A stretch of DNA of 64,000 bases from Pseudomonas nitroreducens TX1 (GCF_000313755.1 NZ_AMZB01000133.1:1-64000); one strand, 5' to 3'. Positions 51,610-62,508 are shown, numbered from the stretch's first letter. The notes: generated by a model not told the origin, from the sequence alone. Program-made: numbers and translations.

Positions 51610-53232
51610 TCAGACCACGAAACGCGCCACCATGCCGTTCAGGTCCACGGCCAGGCGGGACAGCTCCTGGCTCGCTGCGCTGGTCTGGGTGGCGCCGGCC
51701 GAGGTCTGGGTCGCCAGGTCGCGGATGTTCAGCAGGTTGCGGTCCACCTCGCGGGCGACCTGGGCCTGTTCCTCGGTGGCGCTGGCGATGACCAGGTTGC
51801 GTTCGTTGATCAGCGACATGCGCTCGAGGATCACCTGCAGCGATGCGCCAGCCTCGCCGGTGCGACTGACGGTGCGCTCGGCGTGGGCGGTGCTGCTGAG
51901 CAGGGCGGCAACGGTGCGGTCGCTGCCGTTCTGGATGGCCGAGACCAGCTCCTCGATCTCGCGGGTCGAGCTCTGGGTGCGCTGGGCCAGCGAGCGCACT
52001 TCATCGGCGACCACCGCAAAACCGCGCCCGGCTTCGCCAGCGCGGGCGGCTTCGATGGCGGCATTGAGTGCCAGCAGGTTGGTCTGCTCGGCGACGCTGC
52101 GGATCACTTCCAGCACCTTGCCGATGTCCTGCGCCTGGCTGGCCAGGACTTCCGCCTGCTGCGAGGCCTGGCCCACTTCGTCGGCCAGGGTTCCGATGGC
52201 GCTGGAGGTCTCGTCGACCCGCTCGCTGCCGCTGCGCGCGGCGTCGATGGCCTCGCGGGAGGCGGCGGAGGTCGAGGCGGCGTTGCTGGCCACTTCTTCC
52301 ACGGCGCTGGTCATCTGGTTGACGGCGGTGGCGGCCATCTCGATCTGGTCGCTCTGCTGCTGCAGCGCGTGGCTGCTATGCTCCATCACGCTGTGCATCT
52401 CTTCGGCGGCCGAAGCCAGCTGGCTGGCCGAGTTGCCGATGCCACGGATGGTCTCGCGCAGGCTGTTCTGCATGTCCGCCAGGGCGTTGAGCAGTTGCGC
52501 CGGCTCGTCGCGACCTTCGACGCTGAAACGCTGGCTGAGGTCGCCGCTGGCAATGGTCCGGGCCACGCGCACCGCCTGGTTGAGCGGCACGACGATGCTG
52601 CGGGTGAGTTGCCAGGCCAGCAGCAGGGTGAGACCGACGCTCAGCAGCAGCACCGTGCCCACCACCAGCCGACCGCTCTGGTACTGCTCCACGGCGCGGT
52701 TGGCTGCCGCAGCAGCGCCGTTGCGGTTGAGGGCGATCAGCGCGGTGAGGCGCTTGTTCAGTTCCGCGCCTTGCTGGGCAATGCTGCCGTTGAGGAGTTG
52801 CAGCGCGCCTTCGTTGTCGTCCCGGCGGACATTCTCCAGCAGCTGGTCGACGTATCCCAGGTAACCATTCAGCGCCTGGTGCAGCTCATCGGTGTGCTGC
52901 TGCTCCTCGGCGCTGAGGATCAGCCGGCGGTAGTCGGCGAGCACCTTGTCCTTGTCCTGCCGCGCCTCGGCGATCAGGTCGAGGCTGCGCTGGCGCGCAG
53001 CGCTGTCGTGGTTGACCAGCAGGCGCATGGACTCCAGGCGGATGCGGGCGATGTCGCCCGACAGCTGGTTCATGTGGTTGATGCTCAGCAGCCAGTTGCT
53101 GTCGATCTCTTCGGAGGCGGCGCGCAAGGTCGAGAGCTTGTATAGCGAGAACAGCCCGAGGAATACCAGCAACAAGCCCATCACGGCAAAACCCAGGGAG
53201 GCGCGGCGGCCAATACTCATGCTTCTGAACAT
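51610..53232 (-). CDS. Methyl-accepting chemotaxis protein with four-helix-bundle-type sensor
   Basis: 540-residue chemoreceptor. Helix 1 ([20 protein letters not shown], about 11-31), a ~155-residue helical periplasmic domain of 4HB_MCP type ([20 protein letters not shown]), helix 2 (about 190-210), HAMP (about 212-265), then the signalling domain with tip [20 protein letters not shown]. No C-terminal NWETF pentapeptide. Ligand cannot be predicted. It lies just upstream of the wsp region but on the opposite strand and has an ordinary chemotaxis-type tip, so it is not part of Wsp. Confidence 0.94.
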   Translation of the reverse strand: MFRSMSIGRRASLGFAVMGLLLVFLGLFSLYKLSTLRAASEEIDSNWLLSINHMNQLSGDIARIRLESMRLLVNHDSAARQRSLDLIAEARQDKDKVLADYRRLILSAEEQQHTDELHQALNGYLGYVDQLLENVRRDDNEGALQLLNGSIAQQGAELNKRLTALIALNRNGAAAAANRAVEQYQSGRLVVGTVLLLSVGLTLLLAWQLTRSIVVPLNQAVRVARTIASGDLSQRFSVEGRDEPAQLLNALADMQNSLRETIRGIGNSASQLASAAEEMHSVMEHSSHALQQQSDQIEMAATAVNQMTSAVEEVASNAASTSAASREAIDAARSGSERVDETSSAIGTLADEVGQASQQAEVLASQAQDIGKVLEVIRSVAEQTNLLALNAAIEAARAGEAGRGFAVVADEVRSLAQRTQSSTREIEELVSAIQNGSDRTVAALLSSTAHAERTVSRTGEAGASLQVILERMSLINERNLVIASATEEQAQVAREVDRNLLNIRDLATQTSAGATQTSAASQELSRLAVDLNGMVARFVV

Positions 53233-53384
53233 CGCGAATTCCTTTTCATCGGTCGTGGTCTAGGCCCGCAGGCCCCTGCCAAGGCAATAGTGGCGCATTG
53301 ATATTAATTGGCGCCATTTTTTCCAGGCAGTGGCAAAACAGGACTAGCAGACGAAATTCGTGTCCGCTTTTTACGAGGGAATAT

Positions 53385-53822
53385 TCAGACGAGCGTGAGC
53401 CAGGCCAGCACCGCGTAGCGCCCGACCTTGGCGACGGTGACCAGCAGCAGGAAGCGCCACAGCGGTTCGCGCATGACGCCGGCGATCAGGGTCAGCGGGT
53501 CGCCGATCACCGGTGCCCAGCTCAGCAGCAACGACCAGCTGCCGAAGCGCCGGTAGTGACGCTGGGCCTTTTCCAGCGCCGCATCGCTCACCGGGAACCA
53601 GCGGCTACCGTGCCAGCGCTCTATTCCGCGTCCCAGCAACCAGTTCACCAGCGAGCCGAGCACGTTGCCCAGGCTGGCGGCCAGCAGCAACGACCACAGC
53701 GGGTACTGGCCGCCCAGCAACAGGCCGACCAGCACGGCTTCCGATTGCAGCGGCAGCAGGGTGGCGGCGCCAAAGGCGGAGAGGAAGAGACCGGCGTGGG
53801 CGGCGAGAGAGAGGCTCAACAT
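53385..53822 (-). CDS. yqaA: YqaA family (DedA/SNARE-associated) membrane protein
   Basis: 145-residue membrane protein of the YqaA branch of the DedA superfamily: ATLLPLQSEAVLVGLLLGGQ, SLGNVLGSLVNWLLGRGIER, RRFGSWSLLLSWAPVIGDPL and LTLIAGVMREPLWRFLLLV. The glycine and proline-rich APVIGDPLTLIAG is the conserved re-entrant segment. DedA proteins include flippases; YqaA's substrate is unknown. Divergent from wspA with 204 bases between. Confidence 0.88.
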   Translation of the reverse strand: MLSLSLAAHAGLFLSAFGAATLLPLQSEAVLVGLLLGGQYPLWSLLLAASLGNVLGSLVNWLLGRGIERWHGSRWFPVSDAALEKAQRHYRRFGSWSLLLSWAPVIGDPLTLIAGVMREPLWRFLLLVTVAKVGRYAVLAWLTLV

Positions 53823-54026
53823 CGGGTACGGGCGAAACGGCGAGTCGGGGCGGTCAGAATGAAAGGAACCGTCGTACTAAAAATTTGGAATAAAGAGAGG
53901 AGCTTCAGGCGTCTACAGATACTATATGTCCTATCTTGCTGACGATTTAGTAGGAATTTACATTCGCGCGATTGTCCGCCTGAATCCATCATCCGTCGGC
54001 ACGCCACACATCTTCTGGGGAACGCT
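53823..54026 (+). promoter_or_regulatory. Upstream region of the wsp operon
   Basis: 204 bases between divergent yqaA and wspA. The part 53860-53960 is A+T-rich (AAAAATTTGGAATAAAGAG, ACTATATGTCCTATCTTGCT), with TATATG at about 53923-53928 as a possible -10. The ribosome binding site before wspA is GGGGAACG (about 54016-54023). No operator is evident. Confidence 0.4.
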
Positions 54027-55646
54027 GTGAAGAATTGGACTCTACGCCAACGCATCCTGGCCAGCTTTGCCGTCGTCGTCGCGATCATGCTGCTGATGGT
54101 GGTGATTTCCTACACGCGCCTGCTGCGGGTGGAGCACAGCACCCAGCGGGTGAGCCAGGACGCCATGCCCGGCACCTACGCGCTGACCACTGTGCGTTCG
54201 GCATGGACCGACAGCATCCTGATGACCCAGGTGGTGGTCGGCCTGAGTGATGGCAAGCCTCTGGACGATGCCCGTCGCCAGGAGTTCCGCGCCAACCATG
54301 ACGCACTGGTCGAGCGCATCGCTCGTTACGAGCTCACGGTCAATGACCCCCGCGATAAGGAAATGCTCGCTCACTTCAAGCAGCAGGCGAGCGAGTACGA
54401 CACCATGCTGGCGCAGGTACTGCAGCTCTACGGCACAGACCGTGAAGGCGCGCGGCGCCTGCTGCTGGAGCGCCTGGAACCTTTGTGGGACGACGGCCGC
54501 AAGACGCTCAACCAGTTGATCTCACTGAACAAGGAAATCGCCGATGCCGCAGCGTCCGACATCGTCGACGAGGTGGCTGCCGCCAAGGCGATCATGCTCA
54601 TCTCCCTGTTACTGGCCGTCGCCGCCGCCGTGGTTTGCGGGCTGCTGCTGATGCGCGCCATCACCGAGCCGGTGCGCCAGGTGGTAAAGGGTCTGCAGGT
54701 CATGGGTAGCGGCGACTTCACCACGCGCCTGGCGATGGAACGCAACGACGAATTCGCGGTGATCGAGACCGGCTTCAACGGCATGGCCGAAGAGCTCAAG
54801 GGCCTGGTATCGCAGGCGCAGCGCTCGGCCATCCAGGTCACCACCTCGGTGACCGAGATTGCCGCCACCTCCAAGCAGCAGCAGGCCACCGCCACCGAAA
54901 CGGCCGCCACCACCACCGAGATCGGCGCCACCTCGCGGGAAATCGCCGCCACCTCGCGCGACCTGGTGCGCACCATGACCGAAGTGTCCTCGGCCGCCGA
55001 ACAGACCTCCACCCTGGCCGGCTCCGGCCAACTGGGCCTGGCGCGCATGGAAGAAACCATGCATCACGTGATGGGTGCGGCCGAGCTGGTCAACGCGAAG
55101 CTGGCGATCCTCAACGAGCGCGCCGGCAACATCAACCAGGTGGTGACCACCATCGTCAAGGTGGCCGACCAGACCAACCTGCTCTCGCTCAATGCCGCCA
55201 TCGAGGCGGAGAAGGCCGGCGAATACGGCCGCGGCTTCGCCGTGGTCGCCACCGAAGTGCGCCGCCTGGCCGACCAGACTGCCGTGGCCACCTACGACAT
55301 CGAGCAGATGGTCCGCGAGATCCAGTCCGCCGTGTCCGCCGGTGTGATGGGCATGGACAAGTTCTCCGAGGAGGTGCGTCGCGGCATCTCGGAAGTCGGC
55401 CAGGTCGGCGAGCAGCTCTCGCAGATCATTCAGCAGGTGCAGGCGCTGGCGCCGCGCGTACAGATGGTCAACGAAGGCATGCAGGCCCAGGCCACCGGCG
55501 CCGAGCAGATCAACCAGGCGCTGGTGCAGCTCGGCGAGGCCACTGGCCAGACCGTGGAATCCCTGCGCCAGGCGAGCTTCGCCATCGACGAGTTGAACCT
55601 CGTGGCCAACGGACTGCGCAATGGCGTCTCCCGCTTCAAGGTCTGA
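54027..55646 (+). CDS. wspA: WspA, membrane-bound surface-sensing chemoreceptor
   Basis: 539-residue receptor of the Wsp pathway, which senses surface contact or envelope stress and activates WspE. Helix 1 is [20 protein letters not shown] (about 10-29), a helical periplasmic domain reaches ~185, helix 2 is [20 protein letters not shown], then HAMP and a signalling domain with tip [20 protein letters not shown]. The GTG or ATG choice is resolved by GTGAAGAATTGG at 54027, the only start before helix 1. Uses a GTG start codon. Its 3' end overlaps wspB by 26 bases. Confidence 0.96.
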   Translation: MKNWTLRQRILASFAVVVAIMLLMVVISYTRLLRVEHSTQRVSQDAMPGTYALTTVRSAWTDSILMTQVVVGLSDGKPLDDARRQEFRANHDALVERIARYELTVNDPRDKEMLAHFKQQASEYDTMLAQVLQLYGTDREGARRLLLERLEPLWDDGRKTLNQLISLNKEIADAAASDIVDEVAAAKAIMLISLLLAVAAAVVCGLLLMRAITEPVRQVVKGLQVMGSGDFTTRLAMERNDEFAVIETGFNGMAEELKGLVSQAQRSAIQVTTSVTEIAATSKQQQATATETAATTTEIGATSREIAATSRDLVRTMTEVSSAAEQTSTLAGSGQLGLARMEETMHHVMGAAELVNAKLAILNERAGNINQVVTTIVKVADQTNLLSLNAAIEAEKAGEYGRGFAVVATEVRRLADQTAVATYDIEQMVREIQSAVSAGVMGMDKFSEEVRRGISEVGQVGEQLSQIIQQVQALAPRVQMVNEGMQAQATGAEQINQALVQLGEATGQTVESLRQASFAIDELNLVANGLRNGVSRFKV

Positions 55647-56133
55647 CGCCGCCGCGGCGGGCAGGCTGTACCTGCAGTTCCGCCTGGGCGCGGATCGCTA
55701 TGCGCTGGACGTCCACGACGTCATCGAGGTGCTGCCGGTGCCTGCGCTCAAGCGCGTGCCGCAAGCGCCAGCGTGGGTCGCAGGGCTGTTCCCGCACCGC
55801 GGCGAACTGCTGCCGGTGCTGGACATGAACCAACTGGCCTTTGGGCACAGCGCGCCGCGCCGCACCAGTACGCGCCTGGTGCTGGTGCGTTACCGCGCCG
55901 CAGGCGAGGGGCCGGAGCAGCGCCTCGGATTGATTCTCGAACAGGCGACCCACACCCTGCGCCGTGATCCTGCGGCCTTCCGTGACTACGAACTCGACAA
56001 CGGCAGCGCCCGCTACCTTGGCCCCGTGCTGGAAGACGAGCAGGGCCTGCTGCAGCGCGTGGGCGTCGACCAGTTGCTCAGCGATGAAGCCCGCGCGCGC
56101 CTTCTGCAGGACGCGGGAGGAGCGCCGGCATGA
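55621..56133 (+). CDS. wspB: WspB, CheW-like coupling protein
   Basis: 170-residue CheW domain protein: [60 protein letters not shown]. Couples WspA to the kinase WspE. ATG lies within the end of wspA, and the stop overlaps the wspC ATG (ATGA). One of two CheW-like proteins in the operon, as expected for wsp. Confidence 0.95.
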   Translation: MASPASRSDAAAAGRLYLQFRLGADRYALDVHDVIEVLPVPALKRVPQAPAWVAGLFPHRGELLPVLDMNQLAFGHSAPRRTSTRLVLVRYRAAGEGPEQRLGLILEQATHTLRRDPAAFRDYELDNGSARYLGPVLEDEQGLLQRVGVDQLLSDEARARLLQDAGGAPA

Positions 56134-57365
56134 CCGATCCGCGTTTCGCCCAATTGCTCAAGGAGCGTATCGGCCTGGATGCCGAGTCGGTCGGCGACGC
56201 CGTGATCGAGCGCGCCGTGCGCCAGCGCTGCAACAAGGTCAGCGGTGGCAGTACCGAGCATTACTGGATGCAACTGCAAGGCTCCGCCGAGGAAATGCAG
56301 GCGCTGATCGAGGCGGTGATAGTCCCCGAAACCTGGTTCTTCCGTTACCCCGAATCCTTCGGCGCGCTGGCCGACCTCGCGTCCCGGCGCGTGCTGGAAC
56401 TGGCCGGCTTCCGGCCGCTGCGTATTCTCAGCCTGCCGTGCTCCACCGGCGAGGAACCGTACTCCATTGTCATGGCGCTACTGGACGCCGGCCTCGCGCC
56501 GTCCGCCTTCCAGGTGGATGCGCTGGACGTCAGCCGTGCGGTGCTGGAGCGCGCGCAGGAGGGGCGCTACGGGCGCAATTCGTTCCGCGGCGCCAACCTG
56601 AGTTTCCGTGACCGCTACTTCAGCGCCGACGGCAACGATTACCAGGTGGCCGAGGCGGTGCGGCGCAAGGTGCAGTTCCGCGCCGGCAACCTTCTGGCGC
56701 CGGGCTTGCTGGCCGGGGAGGCGCCTTATGACTATGTGTTCTGCCGCAACCTGTTGATCTACTTCGACCGTCCGACCCAGGAACAGGTGGTGGATGTTCT
56801 GCGCCGCCTGGTGCGGGCCGACGGCGTGCTGTTCATCGGCCCGGCCGAGGCCAGCCTGATGTCGCGCGTGGGCCTGCGTCCGCTGGGCGTGCCGCAGTCC
56901 TTTGCCTTCCCGCTGCAGGTTGCCGAACCGGCGCCCCGTGCGAAGCCGCTGAACTGGGAAGCGCCCGCGCCGACTCCTCGTCCGGCGCCGCCCAAGCCGG
57001 CGCCGGTGCGTCCGCGTCTGGTCGCCAGGGCCCAGGAGCCGGTGCCTGCGACCGCGGGTGACGCGCTGGCAGACATTGCCCGGCTGGCCAATTCCGGCCA
57101 TGCCGCCGAGGCGCGCCAGCGCTGCGAGGCATTGTTGGCCGAAAGGGGGCCGAACGCCGAAGCCTTCTACTGGCTCGGCCTGCTGGCCGATGCGCAGGGC
57201 CACGGCAGCGAGGCGCAGGCGTTCTACCGCAAGGCCCTGTATCTGCAGCCCGATCACCAGGAAAGCCTGCAACACCTGGCCGCGCTGCTCGCGGCGCAGG
57301 GGGATGCCGCCGGCGCCCGGCGCCTGCAGGAGCGTGCCGCGCGAGGAGTGAAGCGCAATGGTTGA
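56130..57365 (+). CDS. wspC: WspC, CheR-type methyltransferase with C-terminal TPR
   Basis: 411-residue SAM-dependent methyltransferase that methylates WspA glutamates and sets the resting signal. The CheR N-terminal domain is ~1-70. The catalytic domain has ILSLPCSTGEEPYSIVMALL for SAM, DVSRAVLERAQEG, and YDYVFCRNLLIYFDRPTQEQ. A Pro/Ala linker (about 270-300) leads to a TPR-like tail (DIARLANSGHAAEARQRCEA, QAFYRKALYLQPDHQESLQH). ATG overlaps the wspB stop; its own end overlaps wspD by 8 bases. Confidence 0.95.
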   Translation: MTDPRFAQLLKERIGLDAESVGDAVIERAVRQRCNKVSGGSTEHYWMQLQGSAEEMQALIEAVIVPETWFFRYPESFGALADLASRRVLELAGFRPLRILSLPCSTGEEPYSIVMALLDAGLAPSAFQVDALDVSRAVLERAQEGRYGRNSFRGANLSFRDRYFSADGNDYQVAEAVRRKVQFRAGNLLAPGLLAGEAPYDYVFCRNLLIYFDRPTQEQVVDVLRRLVRADGVLFIGPAEASLMSRVGLRPLGVPQSFAFPLQVAEPAPRAKPLNWEAPAPTPRPAPPKPAPVRPRLVARAQEPVPATAGDALADIARLANSGHAAEARQRCEALLAERGPNAEAFYWLGLLADAQGHGSEAQAFYRKALYLQPDHQESLQHLAALLAAQGDAAGARRLQERAARGVKRNG

Positions 57366-58059
57366 ACGCGATTCTGCATACCTCGACAGTTCGTCCCTGG
57401 GCGGCGACCTGCCGAGCGTGGACGACTGCTGGAACCGCATCGGTGTGCGCGGCGACCGCAGTTGCCCGAGGCTCGCCGAGTACATTCATTGCCGCAATTG
57501 TCCGGTGCATGCCGCCGCCGCCATCAGTCTGCTGGACCGTTACGCACTGAGCAGTGAAACGGCAGACCTGGACCCGATGGAAAGCCCCGAGCCTGCGGTC
57601 GAAGAGGGCTGTCCGCACCTGATCTTCCGCCTCGGCGAGGAATGGCTGGGCCTGCCCACCCGTGCCCTGGCGGAGGTGGCGCCTGCCTGTGTCGTGCATT
57701 CGTTACCGCACCAGCGTTCGCCGGCATTGTTGGGCGTGGCCAATGTGCGCGGCACGCTGGTGGCCTGCATTTCCCTGGGCGAGCTGCTGGGCCTCGATGC
57801 TCGCGCGGCCGTCCGTGACAACGCGCGCATCGTGCCGCGCATGCTGATCCTGGCCGCCGTCGGCGGGCCGATCATTTCGCCGGTGGATGAAGTGGACGGC
57901 ATCCATGAACTGGACGAGACGGCCATCGTCGAAGCCGCCTCCCAGAGCCACGCCGCCAACGACCGCTTCACCCGCGGGGTGATGCAGTGGCGCAAACGCA
58001 GCATCCGCCTGCTCGATCAGGAAGCCCTGCTCGACGCCGCCGCCCGGAGCCTCGCATGA
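57358..58059 (+). CDS. wspD: WspD, CheW-like coupling protein
   Basis: 233-residue CheW protein with an extra cysteine-bearing N-terminal region (DDCWNRIGVRGDRSCPRLAE, HCRNCPVHAAA: a small cluster of Cys/His) typical of WspD. The CheW domain starts near residue 82 (LIFRLGEEWLGLPTRALAEV) and includes LLGVANVRGTLVACISLGEL. Start ATG 57358 lies inside the wspC end; the stop overlaps the wspE ATG. Confidence 0.94.
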   Translation: MVERDSAYLDSSSLGGDLPSVDDCWNRIGVRGDRSCPRLAEYIHCRNCPVHAAAAISLLDRYALSSETADLDPMESPEPAVEEGCPHLIFRLGEEWLGLPTRALAEVAPACVVHSLPHQRSPALLGVANVRGTLVACISLGELLGLDARAAVRDNARIVPRMLILAAVGGPIISPVDEVDGIHELDETAIVEAASQSHAANDRFTRGVMQWRKRSIRLLDQEALLDAAARSLA

Positions 58060-60335
58060 CCCCGGACCAGATGAAGGATGCATCGATGCTGGAGCTGTTC
58101 CGCCTGGAGGCGGAGGCCCAGACGCAGGTGTTGGTGCAAGGGCTGATGGCGCTGGAACGCAACCCGACCCAGGCCGACCAGCTCGAAGCCTGCATGCGTG
58201 CCGCGCATTCGCTCAAGGGTGCGGCGCGGATCGTCGGGCTGGATGCCGGCGTGCAGGTTGCCCATGTGATGGAGGATTGCTTGGTCGGCGCCCAGGAGGG
58301 CCGCCTGCTGCTGAGTTCGGGGCATATCGACGCGCTGCTGGCCGGCACCGATATCCTCCTGCATATCGCCGATGCCCAGCCCGAGCGGGCCGAGCAGGCG
58401 CAGCAGGGCGTGCCGGTCATGGTCGAGCGTCTGCAGGCCTTGCTGTCGGGCAAGGCGCCAGCCCAGGCCGCGCCGCCGCAGGCGATACCCGTCGAGCCTG
58501 CTCCGGCAGCTGTGGATGTGCCCGCGCAAGCTCCGTCGGCCCCCGCTGAACGCCCCCAGCGTCGTCGTTCCAGCGACAGCGATGAAGCGGGCGAGCGTGT
58601 ACTGCGGGTGACCGCCGAGCGCCTGAACCAGTTGCTCGACTATTCCAGCAAGTCGCTGGTGGAGTCCCAGCGCCTGAAGCCGCTGCTCGATTCGCTACAG
58701 CGTCTGAAGCGCATCCAGGCCAGCGCCAGCCGCGTGCTCGACGGCGCCCGCGACGCCGCCAACACGGCCAATCTCGACGCCGAGGCGCAGGCCTACCTGG
58801 CTGACGCGCGCCGCCTGGTCGGCGAGTGCCAGCAACTGCTCAGCGAGCAGATCGCCGAGCTGGACGAATTCAGCTTCAAGGCCGGACAGCGCGCCCAGTC
58901 GCTCTACGACACGGCACTGTCCTGCCGCATGCGGCCCTTCTCCGACGTGCTCTCCGGGCAGGCACGGATGGTCCGCGACCTGGGGCGTTCGCTGGGCAAG
59001 ACCGTGCGCCTGGAAGTGCACGGCGCCGCCACCCAGGTCGACCGCGACGTGCTGGAGAAGCTCGAGGCGCCACTCACCCACCTGCTGCGCAATGCCGTAG
59101 ACCACGGTATCGAGTCCGCCGAAGCGCGCGCCGCCAATGGCAAGCCGGAGGAGGGTACGATCCAGCTGCTGGCCCGCCACCACGCCGGCATGCTGGTACT
59201 GGAGCTGCAGGATGACGGCGGTGGTGTCGACCTCGAACGCCTGCGCAGCGCCATCGTGCGTCGCCAGCTGTCCACCGAGGAAACCGTGGCGCGCCTCACC
59301 GAGGAGGAACTGCTGAGCTTCCTGTTCCTGCCCGGCTTCAGCATGCGCGAGCAGGTCACCGAGGTGTCCGGCCGTGGCGTCGGCCTGGACGCCGTACAGC
59401 ACATGGTGCGCCAGCTGCGCGGCGGCATCCGCATGGAGCAGGTGCGCGGGCAGGGCGCGCGCTTCCACCTGGAAGTGCCGCTCACGCTGTCGGTGGTGCG
59501 CAGCCTGGTGGTCAGCATCGGCGGCGAAGCCTACGCCTTCCCGCTGGCGCACATCGAACGCATGCGCCGCCTGGCGCCGGACGAGATCGTCCAGCTCGAA
59601 GGCCGCCAGCAGTTCTGGCACGAGGGCCGGCATGTCGGCCTGGTGTCCGCCAGCCAGCTGTTGCAACGCCCCGACGGCGAGGCTTCGCCCGACGAGATTG
59701 CCGTGGTGGTGATCCGCGAACGGGACAGCACCTACGGCGTGGCGGTGGAGAAATTCATCGGCGAGCGTACCCTCGTGGTGGTGCCGCTGGATGCTCGCCT
59801 GGGCAAGGTACAGGACGTCTCCGCCGGCGCACTGCTGGACGACGGCACGCCGGTGCTGATCCTCGACGTCGAGGACATGCTGCGCTCGGTGGAAAAGCTC
59901 CTTGCCACCGGTCGCCTGGAGCGCATCGACCCCACCGGCCGCCTCAGCGGCCCCGCGCGCAAGCGCGTGCTGGTGGTGGACGACTCGCTCACCGTGCGCG
60001 AGCTGGAGCGCAAGCTGCTGCTGGGGCGTGGCTATGACGTCGCCGTGGCGGTGGACGGCATGGACGGCTGGAACGCCCTGCGCTCGGAGCATTTCGACCT
60101 GGTCATCACCGATATCGACATGCCGCGCATGGACGGTATCGAGCTGGTCACGCTGATCCGCCGCGACACCCGCCTGCAATCGCTGCCGGTCATGGTGGTG
60201 TCCTACAAGGATCGCGAAGAAGACCGCCGGCGCGGCCTGGACGCCGGCGCCGACTATTATCTGGCCAAGGCCAGCTTCCACGACGAGGCCTTGCTGGATG
60301 CGGTGGTCGACCTGATCGGGAGTGCGCAGGGATGA
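58056..60335 (+). CDS. wspE: WspE, hybrid CheA-type histidine kinase with receiver domain
   Basis: 759-residue kinase of the Wsp system; phosphorylates WspR and WspF. The HPt phosphoacceptor is His51 in RAAHSLKGAARIVG. Pro/Ala linker ~130-180. Dimerisation helices, then HATPase (HLLRNAVDHGIESAEARAAN, FLPGFSMREQVTEVSGRGVG), a CheW-like domain (~500-630, SLVVSIGGEAYAFPLAHIER) and a C-terminal receiver (VLVVDDSLTVRELERKLLLG) with probable acceptor Asp686 in VITDIDMPRMDG. Start at the ATG overlapping the wspD stop; a 23-codon upstream extension is within wspD. Confidence 0.96.
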   Translation: MTPDQMKDASMLELFRLEAEAQTQVLVQGLMALERNPTQADQLEACMRAAHSLKGAARIVGLDAGVQVAHVMEDCLVGAQEGRLLLSSGHIDALLAGTDILLHIADAQPERAEQAQQGVPVMVERLQALLSGKAPAQAAPPQAIPVEPAPAAVDVPAQAPSAPAERPQRRRSSDSDEAGERVLRVTAERLNQLLDYSSKSLVESQRLKPLLDSLQRLKRIQASASRVLDGARDAANTANLDAEAQAYLADARRLVGECQQLLSEQIAELDEFSFKAGQRAQSLYDTALSCRMRPFSDVLSGQARMVRDLGRSLGKTVRLEVHGAATQVDRDVLEKLEAPLTHLLRNAVDHGIESAEARAANGKPEEGTIQLLARHHAGMLVLELQDDGGGVDLERLRSAIVRRQLSTEETVARLTEEELLSFLFLPGFSMREQVTEVSGRGVGLDAVQHMVRQLRGGIRMEQVRGQGARFHLEVPLTLSVVRSLVVSIGGEAYAFPLAHIERMRRLAPDEIVQLEGRQQFWHEGRHVGLVSASQLLQRPDGEASPDEIAVVVIRERDSTYGVAVEKFIGERTLVVVPLDARLGKVQDVSAGALLDDGTPVLILDVEDMLRSVEKLLATGRLERIDPTGRLSGPARKRVLVVDDSLTVRELERKLLLGRGYDVAVAVDGMDGWNALRSEHFDLVITDIDMPRMDGIELVTLIRRDTRLQSLPVMVVSYKDREEDRRRGLDAGADYYLAKASFHDEALLDAVVDLIGSAQG

Positions 60336-61339
60336 AGATAGGGATAGTCAACGACATGCCCCTGGCGGTGGAGGCCATGCGCCGCGCGCTGGCCTTCGAG
60401 CCGGCGCACCGCGTCGTCTGGGTCGCCGCCAACGGCGCCGAGGCCCTCGAGATGTGCGCCGCGCACAAGCCCGACGTGGTGCTGATGGACCTGCTGATGC
60501 CGGTGATGGACGGCGTCGAGGCGACCCGCCGGATCATGGCGCAGAGCCCCTGCGCGATCATCGTCGTCACGGTGGACCTGGAGCGCAACATGAGCCGCGT
60601 GTTCGATGCCATGGGCAACGGCGCGGTGGATGCGGTGAATACCCCGGTGATGGGCTGCGGCGACCCGGCTGAAGCCGCGCGCCCGCTGCTGCGCAAGCTG
60701 CAGAACCTGGCATGGCTCAATGCCCCGCAGGACAGCCGCCCGATCGCCAGCGCGCCGCTGGTGCGCAAGGGCAGCGGTGCGCACAAGCTGGTGGCGATCG
60801 GCTCGTCGGCCGGCGGCCCGGCGGCGCTGGCGGAACTCTTCGCCGCGCTGCCGGAAAGCTTCCCGGCGGCTGTCGTGGTGGTCCAGCACGTCGATGAAGT
60901 CTTTGCCGCGGGCATGGCCGAATGGCTGTCGACCCAGTCGCGTATCCCGGTGCGCCTGGCACGCAATGGCGAATCGCCACAGCCCGGCTGCGTGCTGCTG
61001 GCCGGCACCAACCACCATATCCGTCTGCTCAGGAGCGGCGAACTGGCCTATACCGCCGAGCCCAGCGGTCATATCTACCGGCCCTCGATAGACGTGTTCT
61101 TCGACAGCGTGGTCGAATGCTGGAGCGGCGATGCCGTCGGCGTGCTGCTCACCGGCATGGGCCGGGACGGCGCCGAGGGCCTGAAGCGCATGCGTGGGCG
61201 CGGTTTCCTGACTTTGGCCCAGGACCAGGGCAGCAGCGCCGTGTACGGTATGCCCAAGGCCGCGGCGGCGATTGGCGCCGCGGTAGAGATCCGCCCCCTG
61301 GGCGACATCGCCCGCAGACTCGCTGAGGTCTGCGCCTGA
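60332..61339 (+). CDS. wspF: WspF, CheB-type methylesterase (negative regulator)
   Basis: 335-residue CheB. The N-terminal receiver carries Asp53 in [20 protein letters not shown]. The methylesterase domain begins near 150 with catalytic Ser in [15 protein letters not shown], His in [10 protein letters not shown] and Asp in [15 protein letters not shown]. Removes methyl groups from WspA; loss-of-function mutations in wspF lock the pathway on and give wrinkly, high c-di-GMP colonies in Pseudomonas. All catalytic residues are intact here, so the locus appears wild type. ATGA overlap with wspE. Confidence 0.96.
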   Translation: MKIGIVNDMPLAVEAMRRALAFEPAHRVVWVAANGAEALEMCAAHKPDVVLMDLLMPVMDGVEATRRIMAQSPCAIIVVTVDLERNMSRVFDAMGNGAVDAVNTPVMGCGDPAEAARPLLRKLQNLAWLNAPQDSRPIASAPLVRKGSGAHKLVAIGSSAGGPAALAELFAALPESFPAAVVVVQHVDEVFAAGMAEWLSTQSRIPVRLARNGESPQPGCVLLAGTNHHIRLLRSGELAYTAEPSGHIYRPSIDVFFDSVVECWSGDAVGVLLTGMGRDGAEGLKRMRGRGFLTLAQDQGSSAVYGMPKAAAAIGAAVEIRPLGDIARRLAEVCA

Positions 61340-61362
61340 GCGCGGGCTACGGAGCTGATTGC

Positions 61363-62388
61363 ATGAACCCCCTATCCATGAATTCAAGTCAGAGTAACTA
61401 CCCCGTGAACACCCCCGGCGACTCCGCTGTGATGGTGCTGCTCGTGGATGATCAGCCGATGATCGGCGAGGCCGTGCGCCGTGCCCTGGCGGACGATCCC
61501 AGCATCGACTTCCACTTCTGCTCCGACCCGCACCAGGCCATCGCCCTAGCGATCCAGATCAAGCCCACGGTGATCCTCCAGGACCTGGTCATGCCGGGCG
61601 CCGACGGCCTCTCGCTGGTGCGCGAATACCGCGCCAGCCCGGCCACCCGCGACCTGCCGATCATCGTCCTGTCGACCAAGGAAGACCCGGCGGTGAAGAG
61701 CGCGGCGTTCAGCGCTGGCGCCAACGACTACCTGGTCAAGCTGCCCGACGCCATCGAGCTGATCGCCCGGGTGCGCTACCACTCGCGCTCCTACCTCGCC
61801 CTGCAGCAGCGCGACGAGGCCTACCGCGCCTTGCGCGAGAGCCAGCAGCAACTGCTGGAGACCAACCTGGTGTTGCAGCGGCTGATGAATTCCGACGGCC
61901 TCACCGGGCTGTCCAACCGCCGGCACTTTGACGAATACCTGGAAATGGAGTGGCGCCGCTGCCTGCGCGAACAGACCCAGCTGTCGATCCTGTTGGTCGA
62001 TGTCGACCATTTCAAGGCCTACAACGACACCTTCGGCCATGTGCAGGGCGACGAGGCCCTGCGTCAGGTGGCCGGGGCCCTGCGTTCCAGCGCCAGCCGG
62101 CCCTCCGACCTGCCGGCGCGCTACGGCGGCGAGGAGTTCGTCATGGTCCTGCCCAACACCTCTCCCGGCGGCGCACGCCTGCTGGCCGAGAAGCTGCGTC
62201 GCTCGGTGCAGGAACTGAACATCCGCCACGAACTGCCGAGTCCCGGGTCCCCGCTGACCGTCAGCGTCGGCGTCGCGACCCTGATCCCGCAGGCGGGGCA
62301 AGCCTGCCGCCAGCTCATCGAGCTGGCCGACCAGGCGCTCTACAACGCCAAGCACGGCGGGCGCAACCAGGTGGCCATCGCCGGCTGA
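61363..62388 (+). CDS. wspR: WspR, response-regulator diguanylate cyclase
   Basis: 341-residue output of the Wsp pathway. Receiver domain with probable acceptor Asp74 in [18 protein letters not shown], a helical stalk ([20 protein letters not shown]), then GGDEF with active site GGEEF in [13 protein letters not shown] and I-site RPSD five residues before it. Phosphorylation drives clustering and c-di-GMP synthesis, promoting biofilm. ATG at 61363 is 23 bases after wspF; Met6 is an alternative start. Very close to P. aeruginosa WspR from residue 23 on. Confidence 0.97.
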   Translation: MNPLSMNSSQSNYPVNTPGDSAVMVLLVDDQPMIGEAVRRALADDPSIDFHFCSDPHQAIALAIQIKPTVILQDLVMPGADGLSLVREYRASPATRDLPIIVLSTKEDPAVKSAAFSAGANDYLVKLPDAIELIARVRYHSRSYLALQQRDEAYRALRESQQQLLETNLVLQRLMNSDGLTGLSNRRHFDEYLEMEWRRCLREQTQLSILLVDVDHFKAYNDTFGHVQGDEALRQVAGALRSSASRPSDLPARYGGEEFVMVLPNTSPGGARLLAEKLRRSVQELNIRHELPSPGSPLTVSVGVATLIPQAGQACRQLIELADQALYNAKHGGRNQVAIAG

Positions 62389-62460
62389 GCGAGCGGGGAA
62401 GGGCGCCGGGCGGGCGGTGGCGATCTGTCGTAAACCTTTTTAGGGGCGCGACAGTTCACG

Positions 62461-62466
62461 TATACT
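62461..62466 (+). promoter_or_regulatory. Possible -10 element of prfB
   Basis: TATACT, a near-consensus sigma-70 -10 hexamer, 42 bases before the prfB ATG in an A+T-richer pocket. No clear -35 is seen at the right distance. Confidence 0.4.
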
Positions 62467-62508
62467 TGCCGGCTTTTCTACGCCCTTTACCCGTGAGAGA
62501 TGCCCGCC

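Noticed and set aside
51610-53232. Chemoreceptor as an additional wsp gene
   Set aside because: It is on the opposite strand, has its own terminator, and is separated from wspA by yqaA; its tip resembles ordinary chemotaxis receptors.
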